Shown: positions 7,791 to 15,304 of the stretch, in pieces
Position numbering within the stretch: the first letter of the stretch is position 1
Layout: each line of letters opens with the position of its first letter
Origin: CAZBQC01 sp964494015
GTDB taxonomy: Bacteria > Bacillota_I > Bacilli_A > RF39 > UBA660
Direction: 5' to 3'
NCBI GenBank assembly: GCA_964494015.1
Contig: CAZBQC010000015.1
Coordinates: 1 to 20,691, forward strand
DNA: 20,691 nucleotides
The notes under the pieces: generated by a model
The model's database searches: none
What the model saw: only the letters and a program-made list of their open reading frames with translations
What the model was told of the DNA's origin: nothing
Translations under genes and position numbers: made by a program

Positions 7791-8536
7791 TACTCAACAC
7801 CTTCTTTATTCTTAATTAAATAGGCAATCGATATATTGTCTGTTCCCCCACGATTATTAGCTTTTCTGATCAACTTAATAACTTTTTCTTCGATCTCCAA
7901 CTCGCTCAATAAAACTTTTTCGATCGTTTCGACATCCAACATATTAGTTAATCCATCGCTAGCTAATAGTATAGCATCAAAATCCATATTTAATATTTCA
8001 AAAATATCGATATCGATCGGATCATTAGCTCCAAGAGCTTTCATTAAAACGTTTTTCTGTGGATGATCCTTGGCCTGATCAGGAGTAAGTTCGCCTGCTG
8101 TCACTAACAGATTAACCAGTGTATGATCATAAGTTACTTTATGTAATTGATTATCTTTCATGACAAAACCACTTGAGTCTCCAATATTGCCAAACAAGAC
8201 ATAGTCTTCCGTTACAATTGACACGACTAAAGTCGTTCCCATCCCGCGACTTTCGACATTTTCTTCGACATACTTGAAAATTAGACTATTTATTTCACTG
8301 ACACTGTTTTTTAACCAATTAACCGCATCAATCTTACTCAAATTAATAAACGTATCCTGAAAATGTTTTCCTAGATAACTGATTGCAATGGAAGATGCCA
8401 CTTCGCCTGCTGAGTGACCACCCATCCCATCAGCTACGGCCATCAAATAATCATTTTTAATATTTTTGACAATGATGACACTGTCTTCATTGTGATCTCT
8501 TACTTTTCCAGCATCTGTTAAATAAAATGATTTCAT
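7790..8536 (-). CDS. prpC: PP2C-family protein serine/threonine phosphatase
   Basis: Removes phosphate from the cognate PASTA kinase and its substrates using two metal ions. The 248-residue protein is a single PP2C domain of typical bacterial length. Metal-binding signatures are RDHNEDS (14-19 region), VADGMGGH with D36, GNIGDSS, LLASDGL, and GGTDNIS near the C-terminus. It overlaps the rlmN stop by ATGA, with GGGAGG as ribosome binding site, and its own stop shares a base with the pknB start, so the three cistrons are tightly coupled. No membrane segment. Confidence 0.94.
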   Translation of the reverse strand: MKSFYLTDAGKVRDHNEDSVIIVKNIKNDYLMAVADGMGGHSAGEVASSIAISYLGKHFQDTFINLSKIDAVNWLKNSVSEINSLIFKYVEENVESRGMGTTLVVSIVTEDYVLFGNIGDSSGFVMKDNQLHKVTYDHTLVNLLVTAGELTPDQAKDHPQKNVLMKALGANDPIDIDIFEILNMDFDAILLASDGLTNMLDVETIEKVLLSELEIEEKVIKLIRKANNRGGTDNISIAYLIKNKEGVE

Positions 8537-9555
8537 GCTTCCTCCCTTTTACTACGAAGTTGGCCACAAGCAGCACTGACATTGCTACCAAATTCTCGCC
8601 GTACTGTCACATTAATTTGGTTTTTCTTTAGTATATCATAAAATGTCATGATCTGAGCATTTTTACTTCTTCGATAAACAGGATTGTTGGTTTCGTTATA
8701 TGGAATTAAATTGACATAACAATTGATTCCTTTGAGTAATTGACTAAGTTCTAACGCTAAGTTTTTACTGTCATTAACCTCTTCGATCATGATATATTCA
8801 AAGGTAATCCGACGGTTAGTTTGCTCTAAATAGTATTTGACAGCTTTAATTAGCTCTTTAATTGGATAAGCCTTATTAATTGGCATCAGCTTTTCTCGTA
8901 ACTTATCGTTTGGAGCATGTAAGCTAATAGCCAAATTAACTTGATATTTAAGATGAGCAAACTCAAGTATTTTAGGAACGATACCACAGGTCGAAATAGT
9001 GATATGTCGACTTCCTAAGTTGATCCCAAAATCAGAATTAATGATCGTAATAAACTTGGTTAGATTATCGTAATTATCGAACGGTTCACCTATTCCCATT
9101 ACTACAATATGACTAATTCTCATCTTTATATCTTCTTCGACCGCAAGTATTTGTAAAATTAACTCACTAACTTCTAAATTTCTAACTTTTTTAAGACGAC
9201 CACTTTCGCAAAACAAACAGCCCATGTTACAGCCAACCTGAGTCGAAATACATAAACTGTTTCCATAGTTATGATCCATTAAGACGGCTTCAACACACTC
9301 CTGATCATTAAGCTCAAACAAGTATTTAACGACACCCTGACCTGTTTCTTTTTTACTGATTTTAAGATTGTCAAAATAAAAATCAGTCGTCAATTTGTCT
9401 AAAACATCTTTCTTAAGATTGGTCATCAAACTAAAATCATTGACTCTTTTAATATACAACCAGTCATATACCTGTCTAGCTCTAAACTTTTTTTCCTCAA
9501 TTGAAACAAAATAATTCTCTAAGTCTTCCAAGCTAAGACTATATATACTTTTCAT
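8533..9555 (-). CDS. rlmN: 23S rRNA (adenine2503-C2)-methyltransferase / tRNA A37 methyltransferase
   Basis: Radical SAM enzyme adding a methyl group at C2 of A2503 in 23S rRNA, and in many bacteria A37 of some tRNAs. The iron-sulfur cluster motif is C109-x3-C113-x2-C116 (CNMGCLFC). The C-terminal AACGQL contains C330, matching the methyl-carrying cysteine of the family. Motifs GIGEPFDNYDN and LAISLHAP are also typical. I choose ATG 9555 (340 residues) because GGTG lies six bases upstream. A GTG at 9564 would be only about two bases from the predicted transcription start. First gene of the operon, overlapping prpC by ATGA. An A2503 modification enzyme is more likely than the resistance paralogue Cfr, given length and synteny. 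Confidence 0.94.
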   Translation of the reverse strand: MKSIYSLSLEDLENYFVSIEEKKFRARQVYDWLYIKRVNDFSLMTNLKKDVLDKLTTDFYFDNLKISKKETGQGVVKYLFELNDQECVEAVLMDHNYGNSLCISTQVGCNMGCLFCESGRLKKVRNLEVSELILQILAVEEDIKMRISHIVVMGIGEPFDNYDNLTKFITIINSDFGINLGSRHITISTCGIVPKILEFAHLKYQVNLAISLHAPNDKLREKLMPINKAYPIKELIKAVKYYLEQTNRRITFEYIMIEEVNDSKNLALELSQLLKGINCYVNLIPYNETNNPVYRRSKNAQIMTFYDILKKNQINVTVRREFGSNVSAACGQLRSKREEA

Positions 9556-9572
9556 TACAAACACCCATTCTA

Positions 9573-9581
9573 ATTATAGCA
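9573..9581 (-). promoter_or_regulatory. Extended -10 promoter of the rlmN operon
   Basis: On the minus strand TGC (9581-9579) followed by TATAAT (9578-9573). No convincing -35 is present. The predicted start of transcription lies near 9566, only about ten bases before the ATG, so the message would have a very short leader. Confidence 0.55.
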
Positions 9582-9594
9582 TTATCCGAAGATG

Positions 9595-9619
9595 AAAAAT
9601 AGAGTTTACACCCTATTTT
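9595..9619 (-). terminator. Possible terminator after valS
   Basis: AAAATAG pairs with CTATTTT across a 10-base loop, and the 3' arm ends in TTTTT. The stem is A/T-rich and weak, but it falls nine bases beyond the valS stop and before the rlmN promoter. Confidence 0.4.
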
Positions 9620-9627
9620 ACGCTAAT

Positions 9628-12156
9628 TTACATGTCTAATTTATTTTCCAAACTAGCTAGTTTGATTTTTTCTTCCTGCAATTTACTTCGGTCTAATTCG
9701 ACAATGTCTATTGGAGCCTTACTAACATAATTCTGGTTAGCCAATAGTCCTTCTCGTCTTTGAATCGAATTTTTAAGACTTTCTATCTCTTCCATCAGTT
9801 TATTTTGATCGATCTTATTTCCTCGATAAAAATAAGTAAAATCAACTAATTCAGAATGATAATTGACAGCTAAATAATCAACTCTTTTATCTTTAATTAG
9901 ATGTTCCTGATCAATCTTTAATTGTGATAAATAAATATTTAATAATTCACTATCGATCATAACATAGCTATCTTTTGGAATTTCATTGGTACTTTTCATA
10001 TTTCGAATAGCAATAATATCGATAATGACTTTATCCAATAGTTCTCTTTCTTCCTTAAAAACATACTTTTTTTCGGCTTTAGGATAAGAACTGATCATAA
10101 TTGATTTTTCATGAACTGGCAACTTTTGATAAATCTCTTCTGTTACATAAGGAATAAAAGGATGTAACAGTTTTAAAATACTGGTTAAGGTATAAAGAAG
10201 GACACTTTGCGTAGTTTTACCAAAGTTTTGCTTTGATAATTCGATATACCAATCACAAAAATCATTCCAAACAAAAGTATATAATTTTTTACCGACATTG
10301 TTGAAATGATATTTATCCATATCTTTAACCGTCTCTTTAATCGTTTCTTCTAATTTTGTTAAAATCCATTTATCTTCCAGTTTTAAATCTTTCAGTTCAT
10401 AATCTTTTTCATTAAAACCCTCTAACTTCATTAGTACATATCGAGAAGCATTCCATAATTTATTAATAAAATTCCAGGTTGCTTTGACTTTTTCTTCGTC
10501 GTATCTTAAATCCTGGCCAAGGGCTACCGAAGTTGACAAGAAGAAGCGTAATGAATCTGTTCCATACTCATCAATAACTTCCATGGGATCGATTCCATTG
10601 CCTAATGATTTACTCATCTTCTGACCATTTTTATCGCGGATTAACCCGTGAATTAAACAATCGTTAAATGGTCTTTGATCCATAAAATGAAATGATTGAA
10701 AAGCCATGCGGCAGACCCAGAAAAAGATGATATCATAAGCTGTAACTAAGACACTAGTTGGAAAATATCGTTCTAAAAGTGAGGTATTATTTGGCCAACC
10801 TAGAGTACTAAACGGCCAAAGAGCACTAGAAAACCAAGTATCTAAAACATCATTATCTTGTCGCCATGTCTCGTCAGGTGCCGTCTCTCCAACGTATATT
10901 TGATCGTTTTTATACCAAGCTGGAATTCGATGCCCCCACCATAACTGACGCGAAATGCACCAGTCGTGAGCAATTTCATTCCAATGCTTGAAGACTTTGA
11001 GAAAGCGATGAGGGATAAAATTAATCTTGTCATCACTATTTTGTCTTTCAAGTACTGTTTTAGCTAATTCACTCATTCTAACAAACCATTGACTAGATAA
11101 ATAAGGTTCAATCATGACATCTGTTCGTTCCGAATGTCCCACAGCATGAGACATTTTTTCCTGTTTTTCTAAAAGACCTCGTTTTGATAATTCTTTAATT
11201 AATTCCTCTCGACAAATAAAGCGATCAAGACCATTATAGATACCAGCCTTTTCATTCATCGTTCCATCTTCGTTCATAACGACAACTCGCTCTAAATTGT
11301 GGCGATTGCCAACCTCAAAATCGTTAGGATCGTGGGCAGGCGTAATCTTGACGATTCCTGTTTGAAAGCCTGGATCAGCATAATCGTCAGCAATAACCGG
11401 AATTAACTTTCCAACAATTGGTAGAATTACTTTTTTACCGATCATCTTTTGATATCTTTCATCTTTTGGATTGACAGCTAAAGCGACATCACCAAAGATC
11501 GTCTCTGGTCTCGTCGTTGCAACAAGCAAATAATCATCACTGCCTTCTAAATAATACCTTAAATAGTAAAAATAGCCTTCGACGTTTTTATAAATAACCT
11601 CTTCATTAGATAAAGCTGTTTTAAGAACTGGATCCCAGTTAATAATCTTTTCACCTTTATAGATTAAGCCCTCTTTATACAAAGTGATAAAAACTTCATT
11701 GACAGCTTTGCTAAGTCCTTCATCTAAAGTAAAGCGTTCTTTAGAATAGTCTAAACTAAGTCCCAGTTTAGCCCATTGTTCGTGAATATGATGAGCATAC
11801 TCATCTTTCCATTCCCAAGCATATTTTAGCCATTCATCTCGACTTAAACCACGAGGTTTAAGACCAAGATCAACTAGCTTTTTATCGATTTTGCTTTGGG
11901 TAGCAATTCCAGCATGATCCATTCCTGGTAACCATAAAACATCATAGCCATTCATTCTTTTGTAACGCGCAATAATATCTTGTAAAGTTGTATTCCAGGC
12001 ATGTCCTAAATGAAGTTTTCCAGTAACATTAGGTGGCGGAATAACCATCGAAAATGGTTCTTTTGTTAAGTCTCCAGCTTTAAAAAAATCATTTTCTTTC
12101 CAAAATTGGTATTTATCTCGTTCAACTTCCTGATGATGATACTTTTTATCGAGCAT
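9628..12156 (-). CDS. valS: Valyl-tRNA synthetase
   Basis: Class I aminoacyl-tRNA synthetase charging tRNA-Val, with an editing domain that removes mischarged threonine. HLGH (the HIGH box) is at residues 49-52 and KMSKS at 513-517. The central editing domain, the WFSSALWPFSTLGWP segment, a DALR-type anticodon-binding region, and a C-terminal coiled-coil arm from about residue 785 to the end are all present. At 842 residues it is near the short end for the family (about 850-900). ATG 12156 is chosen because AAGGTG sits six bases upstream; an upstream GTG at 12165 would overlap that site. It overlaps the HD-domain gene by 11 bases, so both are under the valine T-box upstream. Confidence 0.96.
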   Translation of the reverse strand: MLDKKYHHQEVERDKYQFWKENDFFKAGDLTKEPFSMVIPPPNVTGKLHLGHAWNTTLQDIIARYKRMNGYDVLWLPGMDHAGIATQSKIDKKLVDLGLKPRGLSRDEWLKYAWEWKDEYAHHIHEQWAKLGLSLDYSKERFTLDEGLSKAVNEVFITLYKEGLIYKGEKIINWDPVLKTALSNEEVIYKNVEGYFYYLRYYLEGSDDYLLVATTRPETIFGDVALAVNPKDERYQKMIGKKVILPIVGKLIPVIADDYADPGFQTGIVKITPAHDPNDFEVGNRHNLERVVVMNEDGTMNEKAGIYNGLDRFICREELIKELSKRGLLEKQEKMSHAVGHSERTDVMIEPYLSSQWFVRMSELAKTVLERQNSDDKINFIPHRFLKVFKHWNEIAHDWCISRQLWWGHRIPAWYKNDQIYVGETAPDETWRQDNDVLDTWFSSALWPFSTLGWPNNTSLLERYFPTSVLVTAYDIIFFWVCRMAFQSFHFMDQRPFNDCLIHGLIRDKNGQKMSKSLGNGIDPMEVIDEYGTDSLRFFLSTSVALGQDLRYDEEKVKATWNFINKLWNASRYVLMKLEGFNEKDYELKDLKLEDKWILTKLEETIKETVKDMDKYHFNNVGKKLYTFVWNDFCDWYIELSKQNFGKTTQSVLLYTLTSILKLLHPFIPYVTEEIYQKLPVHEKSIMISSYPKAEKKYVFKEERELLDKVIIDIIAIRNMKSTNEIPKDSYVMIDSELLNIYLSQLKIDQEHLIKDKRVDYLAVNYHSELVDFTYFYRGNKIDQNKLMEEIESLKNSIQRREGLLANQNYVSKAPIDIVELDRSKLQEEKIKLASLENKLDM

Positions 12157-12892
12157 CTTTAACACCTTCCTTCAATTTATTTAATAAAATTGTTTTTAAT
12201 TTTTCAAAATTGTCTCTTTCGTTATCTCCCACTTTAATATTATCTAACCATTTCTCCAAGTATTTTGTCTGACGCAAGACTTTAAAACTAGCATTGTAAT
12301 TTAAATCGTAGATAAAAGCCATTCTAGCAATAGTTGTATCAGTTCCATTCTTAACTAATTCATTTTCAATCGTCTCTTTATTTAAGAACTTTTCCAAGAC
12401 TTCTTTGCTAGGAGCACTGACAAAACCACTCCACTTTTTTTGATTGAGAACTTTGAAGATATCAATCTTATCAGCATCCCTTATTATTTTAGCATAAAAT
12501 TCGTTTCTTTTGTTTAAATTGCCAGGAATTTTAAACTTATTATGATATTTAATAGCCATCTTGATAACTTGATCATATTTACTACTGGTTATAAAATTTC
12601 GAATTAAATTATTTTGAAATAAGACCTCGATACCATAATCACCATGATCCATATTGGCGTCCTTAAAAGACTTAAACTTAGCCAATTGCTCAAATCTCCC
12701 GATATCATGAAGTAATCCAATAATCTTAGCTAAATCGATCTCTTCTTGAGTTAAACCTAAGAAAGTAGCAATTTTTTCCATTAATTTCATAACTCTAATC
12801 GAATGATCATATTTTAATTTTATATTAATATTTTTCATTTTATAATTATTGACATATCTAGTAAATTCTTCTAAACATTTTTCAAAATCCAT
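12146..12892 (-). CDS. HD-domain metal-dependent phosphohydrolase
   Basis: A soluble 248-residue protein with an HD fold: H30 in KYDHSIRVM, the H62-D63 pair in LLHDIGRF, a following DHGDYG, YHNKFKIP, and the late aspartate in RDADKIDI near residue 140. These are the metal ligands of HD phosphohydrolases acting on nucleotides or related phosphate compounds; the substrate is not predictable. The real start is ATG 12892, preceded by GGAGGT. Upstream in-frame codons back to 12967 read through the T-box antiterminator and are not a protein. It is the first gene of the transcript governed by the valine T-box and overlaps valS by 11 bases, so it should rise when tRNA-Val is uncharged. Its coupling to valS suggests a link with amino-acid starvation or nucleotide signalling, but that is inference. 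Confidence 0.88.
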   Translation of the reverse strand: MDFEKCLEEFTRYVNNYKMKNINIKLKYDHSIRVMKLMEKIATFLGLTQEEIDLAKIIGLLHDIGRFEQLAKFKSFKDANMDHGDYGIEVLFQNNLIRNFITSSKYDQVIKMAIKYHNKFKIPGNLNKRNEFYAKIIRDADKIDIFKVLNQKKWSGFVSAPSKEVLEKFLNKETIENELVKNGTDTTIARMAFIYDLNYNASFKVLRQTKYLEKWLDNIKVGDNERDNFEKLKTILLNKLKEGVKDAR

Positions 12893-12904
12893 ATTACCTC
12901 CAAT

Positions 12905-12935
12905 AAAAAAAACTCGTTCCTTATCTATAAGGACG
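12905..12935 (-). terminator. T-box regulated terminator
   Basis: CGTCCTTAT pairs with ATAAGG-A-ACG (one bulged A) over a two-base loop, followed by eight T. It directly follows the antiterminator core, with which it is mutually exclusive. Confidence 0.9.
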
Positions 12936-13117
12936 AATTTATCGCGGTACCACCTTAATTTATACATAAATGTATACCCTTGATACTTTTAACGCAAGTA
13001 AAACGTAACAAAATCGTTAAACTCCATTGTAACCTTCAGCTATATCGTCCATTAGTTTCCACCAATCACTAACTCTCTTCAAGACTTTATAACATACTCC
13101 TCAATATCACAGTTTCT
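12905..13117 (-). ncRNA. T-box riboswitch, valine-specific (GUU specifier)
   Basis: A leader of about 213 bases that reads tRNA-Val charging. The conserved antiterminator core AAGGTGGTACCGCG lies at 12956-12943; its TGGT bulge would pair with an ACCA tRNA end. Stem I has the AGGAGTA element near its 5' side and an AGAGAG...GGTGGAAAC apical region. The phrase GAAG-GTT-AC...TGGAGT on the 3' side aligns with other T-boxes so that GTT at 13033-13031 is the specifier codon, meaning valine. The stem base pairs AAACTGTGA with TTACA...GTTT. Uncharged tRNA-Val should stabilise the antiterminator and allow readthrough into the HD gene and valS. The specifier is by alignment from memory, but the downstream valS strongly supports it. 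Confidence 0.93.
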
Positions 13118-13123
13118 TTTTGT

Positions 13124-13152
13124 ATTATATAGTATCAACTATGAAATGTAAA
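13124..13152 (-). promoter_or_regulatory. Promoter of the T-box / HD / valS transcript
   Basis: On the minus strand TTTACA (13152-13147) and TATAAT (13129-13124) are separated by exactly 17 bases. Stem I of the T-box begins about ten bases after the -10. Confidence 0.85.
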
Positions 13153-13177
13153 CTCTATTCTACTAATTTTGTCGAAG

Positions 13178-13297
13178 TTAAGTTAAAATGTTACCTAATT
13201 GATTTTCATAATAACCCAACTTTTCTGAAGCAAAAATCACAATTAAGACAATCATCACAACCCTAAATATTCTATCGGCTTTAATCTTTGTTATCAC
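13178..13297 (-). CDS. Possible 39-residue membrane peptide overlapping the SpoIIP-like gene
   Basis: A frame starting at GTG 13297 overlaps the last 17 bases of the SpoIIP-like gene in another frame and ends at TAA 13178. The product has a basic N-terminus (MITKIKADRIFR), one hydrophobic stretch (VVMIVLIVIFA) and a short polar tail (SEKLGYYENQ...). This is a sensible single-pass small membrane protein with the positive-inside pattern. There is no convincing ribosome binding site at the GTG, so translation would rely on coupling to the upstream stop. An internal ATG at 13255 would leave only 25 residues. It may be a chance frame; conservation next to homologous genes would decide. Confidence 0.4.
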   Translation of the reverse strand: MITKIKADRIFRVVMIVLIVIFASEKLGYYENQLGNILT

Positions 13298-15074
13298 GAA
13301 TGTATTCATATAGGACTTTAGCTAATACTTCTGTCGAATTATTTACATGGTTTAAATTAGTATCAGTACCACCTATTTCAATCAGCATCGTATTTTTATT
13401 GAAATCCTGATTGTAAACACCATTGACTCCCGATCCCTTTTTTTGATATATTCCACGACATAAATTAGGATATAGACTATTTATTTTTTTGCTTAAATTA
13501 TCTGCTACTTGCTTATTAGCTTTATAATTCTTATTTTCTAAGCCAATGACAAATAAAAATCTGGCATAGCTTTTGTTTTTAATGGTGATCGTCGAGTTTT
13601 TGCCTGTAACTGAGTCACGGTGGAGATCAATAAAATATTTTAAAGATGGATTTTTCGCTTTAGCACTTTCCATAAGCTTTCGACTATCTTTATAACTTCT
13701 GGAATATGACGGGTGTTCTTCAACAATGGAGATAATGCCCAATCCTTTTAATTTAGATTGTAACATGTAATTAGCTGCCGTAATATTAGAAGGCAAATTA
13801 TAAGTATTTTTTATCGCTTTATATTTTTCTGCTGCATGGGTATTGTAGATATAAACTAATGGTAAGCTTTCAATTTTAGGAATTTCTCCTTCAATATAGC
13901 AATTAACTTCTCGATAGTTTCCAACTTTATCAAAAATCGTTACACTAGCTGTTTTGGTAGCAAAATTTAAAATGTATTTAGTTGATGAAGTTCGATAAGA
14001 AATGATTCCACTTTTGAATAGATAATTAGCTACTCCACTTAAACTATCACTTGCTTGAACCTCTAGAATCGTACTATATTTTTCTATCTTTCCAGTACAG
14101 TTACCGGTTGGAGCGATTCGATCGATATTATCGACTACTTGTTGATAGGTTTTAAATTCTCCATTGACATCATAAACAGTAAAAATATATGTATCATTTC
14201 TAACGGTTGAATAGTTAATTACTGTCTGGTAAGTTTTTTGAGAAGTAGGTAAAATGGTATGACTGTAACCAGTACCACTGATAACAACATTGATCGTAAC
14301 ATTTTTATTAGTAAGGGCCGTGGCACTGGTATTGATCGAAACATTGAAATTAACTAGTTTCTTAGTTGGAGTTCCATCGACGACTGGTTCTTTAACAACC
14401 TTGACAGTTCGAGACACTTCTTTACTGTCTCCAGCTTTATTAGTAACTTTGTAGGTGACCCGATATGTTCCTTCAATTTTGGAATTGACACTATTGCTAA
14501 CCTCAACCTTATCAGTCAAGTTTCCTTCGATACTGTCATTCGCAACATATCCCGGTTCAAAATAAGTGGCCCCCAATTTTAAATTTATAATTGAATTCCC
14601 ATTCAATGTAATAGTGAGAACACTTTTTTCAGTTCGTTCCTTGACAATAATATTTCTTTTAATTTCGACAAGGGTTCCCTTGTCGTTAATAACGGTATAA
14701 TATCTAGTATAAGTCCCTAAAGTGCCAGTATCAAGAATACCAGTTACTTGAACTTTATCAGTCAAATCCCCTTCCTTCTTATCAAGAGCTAGATAGCCAG
14801 GATCAAGAAAACTACTTCCTCGACTGATTATAATGGTATTATCGCCGATCAGATTAATACTCAAACCATTTTTACTACTTACTGGTTCATTGCTAAGTGA
14901 TCTACTGAATAAAGAAATCATTATAATAACTAAAAATACACCGATAATGATAAAAATTAAAAAGCGATTACGGGAAAAAAAGTCTTTGAAAAAGTTTTGA
15001 ATATTAAAATAATTTTGTTGCTTGTCTTCTTGGTTTTGATTAGATTTGGAATCTTTTTTGTTATATATAATCAT
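13281..15074 (-). CDS. Membrane-anchored SpoIIP-like peptidoglycan hydrolase with Ig-like (DUF5011) domains
   Basis: A 597-residue extracytoplasmic protein. Order: cytoplasmic Lys/Gln-rich N-terminus, one membrane helix at about 36-58, two DUF5011-type Ig-like repeats (about 70-148 and 155-230; each has a Y-x-x-PGY-x-A-x-D...G-L-T-D-K-V pattern), a further Ig-like region to about 395, then a SpoIIP-type catalytic domain to the end. SpoIIP is a zinc amidase/endopeptidase removing peptide stems from peptidoglycan. Candidate ligands and active residues are H413 (in YNTHAAEKY), H485 (in IDLHRDS) and E566 (in MLIEIGG). The first His of the common H-T-H motif is Asn here. ATG 15074 is preceded by GAGGT at six bases; a TTG at 15080 is less likely. 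No sporulation genes are visible nearby, so a role in vegetative wall remodelling is plausible. Confidence 0.85.
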   Translation of the reverse strand: MIIYNKKDSKSNQNQEDKQQNYFNIQNFFKDFFSRNRFLIFIIIGVFLVIIMISLFSRSLSNEPVSSKNGLSINLIGDNTIIISRGSSFLDPGYLALDKKEGDLTDKVQVTGILDTGTLGTYTRYYTVINDKGTLVEIKRNIIVKERTEKSVLTITLNGNSIINLKLGATYFEPGYVANDSIEGNLTDKVEVSNSVNSKIEGTYRVTYKVTNKAGDSKEVSRTVKVVKEPVVDGTPTKKLVNFNVSINTSATALTNKNVTINVVISGTGYSHTILPTSQKTYQTVINYSTVRNDTYIFTVYDVNGEFKTYQQVVDNIDRIAPTGNCTGKIEKYSTILEVQASDSLSGVANYLFKSGIISYRTSSTKYILNFATKTASVTIFDKVGNYREVNCYIEGEIPKIESLPLVYIYNTHAAEKYKAIKNTYNLPSNITAANYMLQSKLKGLGIISIVEEHPSYSRSYKDSRKLMESAKAKNPSLKYFIDLHRDSVTGKNSTITIKNKSYARFLFVIGLENKNYKANKQVADNLSKKINSLYPNLCRGIYQKKGSGVNGVYNQDFNKNTMLIEIGGTDTNLNHVNNSTEVLAKVLYEYIRDNKD

Positions 15075-15108
15075 ATTCAAACCTCACTTTTAACACTTTA
15101 CTATCTTA

Positions 15109-15137
15109 ATTATACCTTATCTCAATAATATTTAACA
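15109..15137 (-). promoter_or_regulatory. Promoter of the SpoIIP-like gene
   Basis: On the minus strand a perfect TATAAT (15114-15109) is preceded at 17 bases by TGTTAA (15137-15132), a weak -35. Confidence 0.55.
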
Positions 15138-15180
15138 GAAAAAAGATATCACTAGTATAACAATTGTCTAAAAGTGTCAT

Positions 15181-15297
15181 AAAAAAATTAAAATAAAAAG
15201 TTAAAGACCACAAAAGAGGTTTTGCAAAACAAAATGTAAGGTTATTGGTACTATTCCTCCGTTCTTATAACCTTCTTTGATTTTGGATTTAACTTTT
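15181..15297 (-). terminator. Branched structured 3' region ending in a U-rich tract
   Basis: Directly downstream of the NPDTK-protein gene, read leftward, AAAAGTTAAA (15297-15288) pairs perfectly with TTTAACTTTT (15205-15196) and encloses a second perfect stem, AAGGTTAT (15274-15267) with ATAACCTT (15245-15238), and a 12-base palindrome GTTTTGCAAAAC (15230-15219). The outer stem runs into a T-rich stretch of about 20 bases. It probably terminates the upstream gene, but the multi-stem design is more elaborate than a plain terminator and could be a small structured RNA. Confidence 0.5.
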
Positions 15298-15304
15298 CAT
15301 TGAA

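Noticed and set aside
5379..8066. Several rightward frames of 60-110 codons (near 5379, 6308, 6589 and 7836)
   Set aside because: All lie opposite well-motivated rsgA, pknB and prpC genes, have no ribosome binding sites and encode no recognisable protein.
10842..11051. Leftward 69-codon frame within valS in another frame
   Set aside because: Entirely inside a conserved synthetase region; shadow of valS codon use.
12893..12967. N-terminal extension of the HD gene (MYKLRWYRDKFVLIDKE...)
   Set aside because: These codons are the T-box antiterminator and terminator, including the GGTGGTACCGCG core, so they are not coding.
13281..15074. SpoIIP-like hydrolase as a sortase substrate
   Set aside because: It ends in a soluble catalytic domain with no sorting motif or C-terminal membrane segment; it is anchored by its N-terminal helix.
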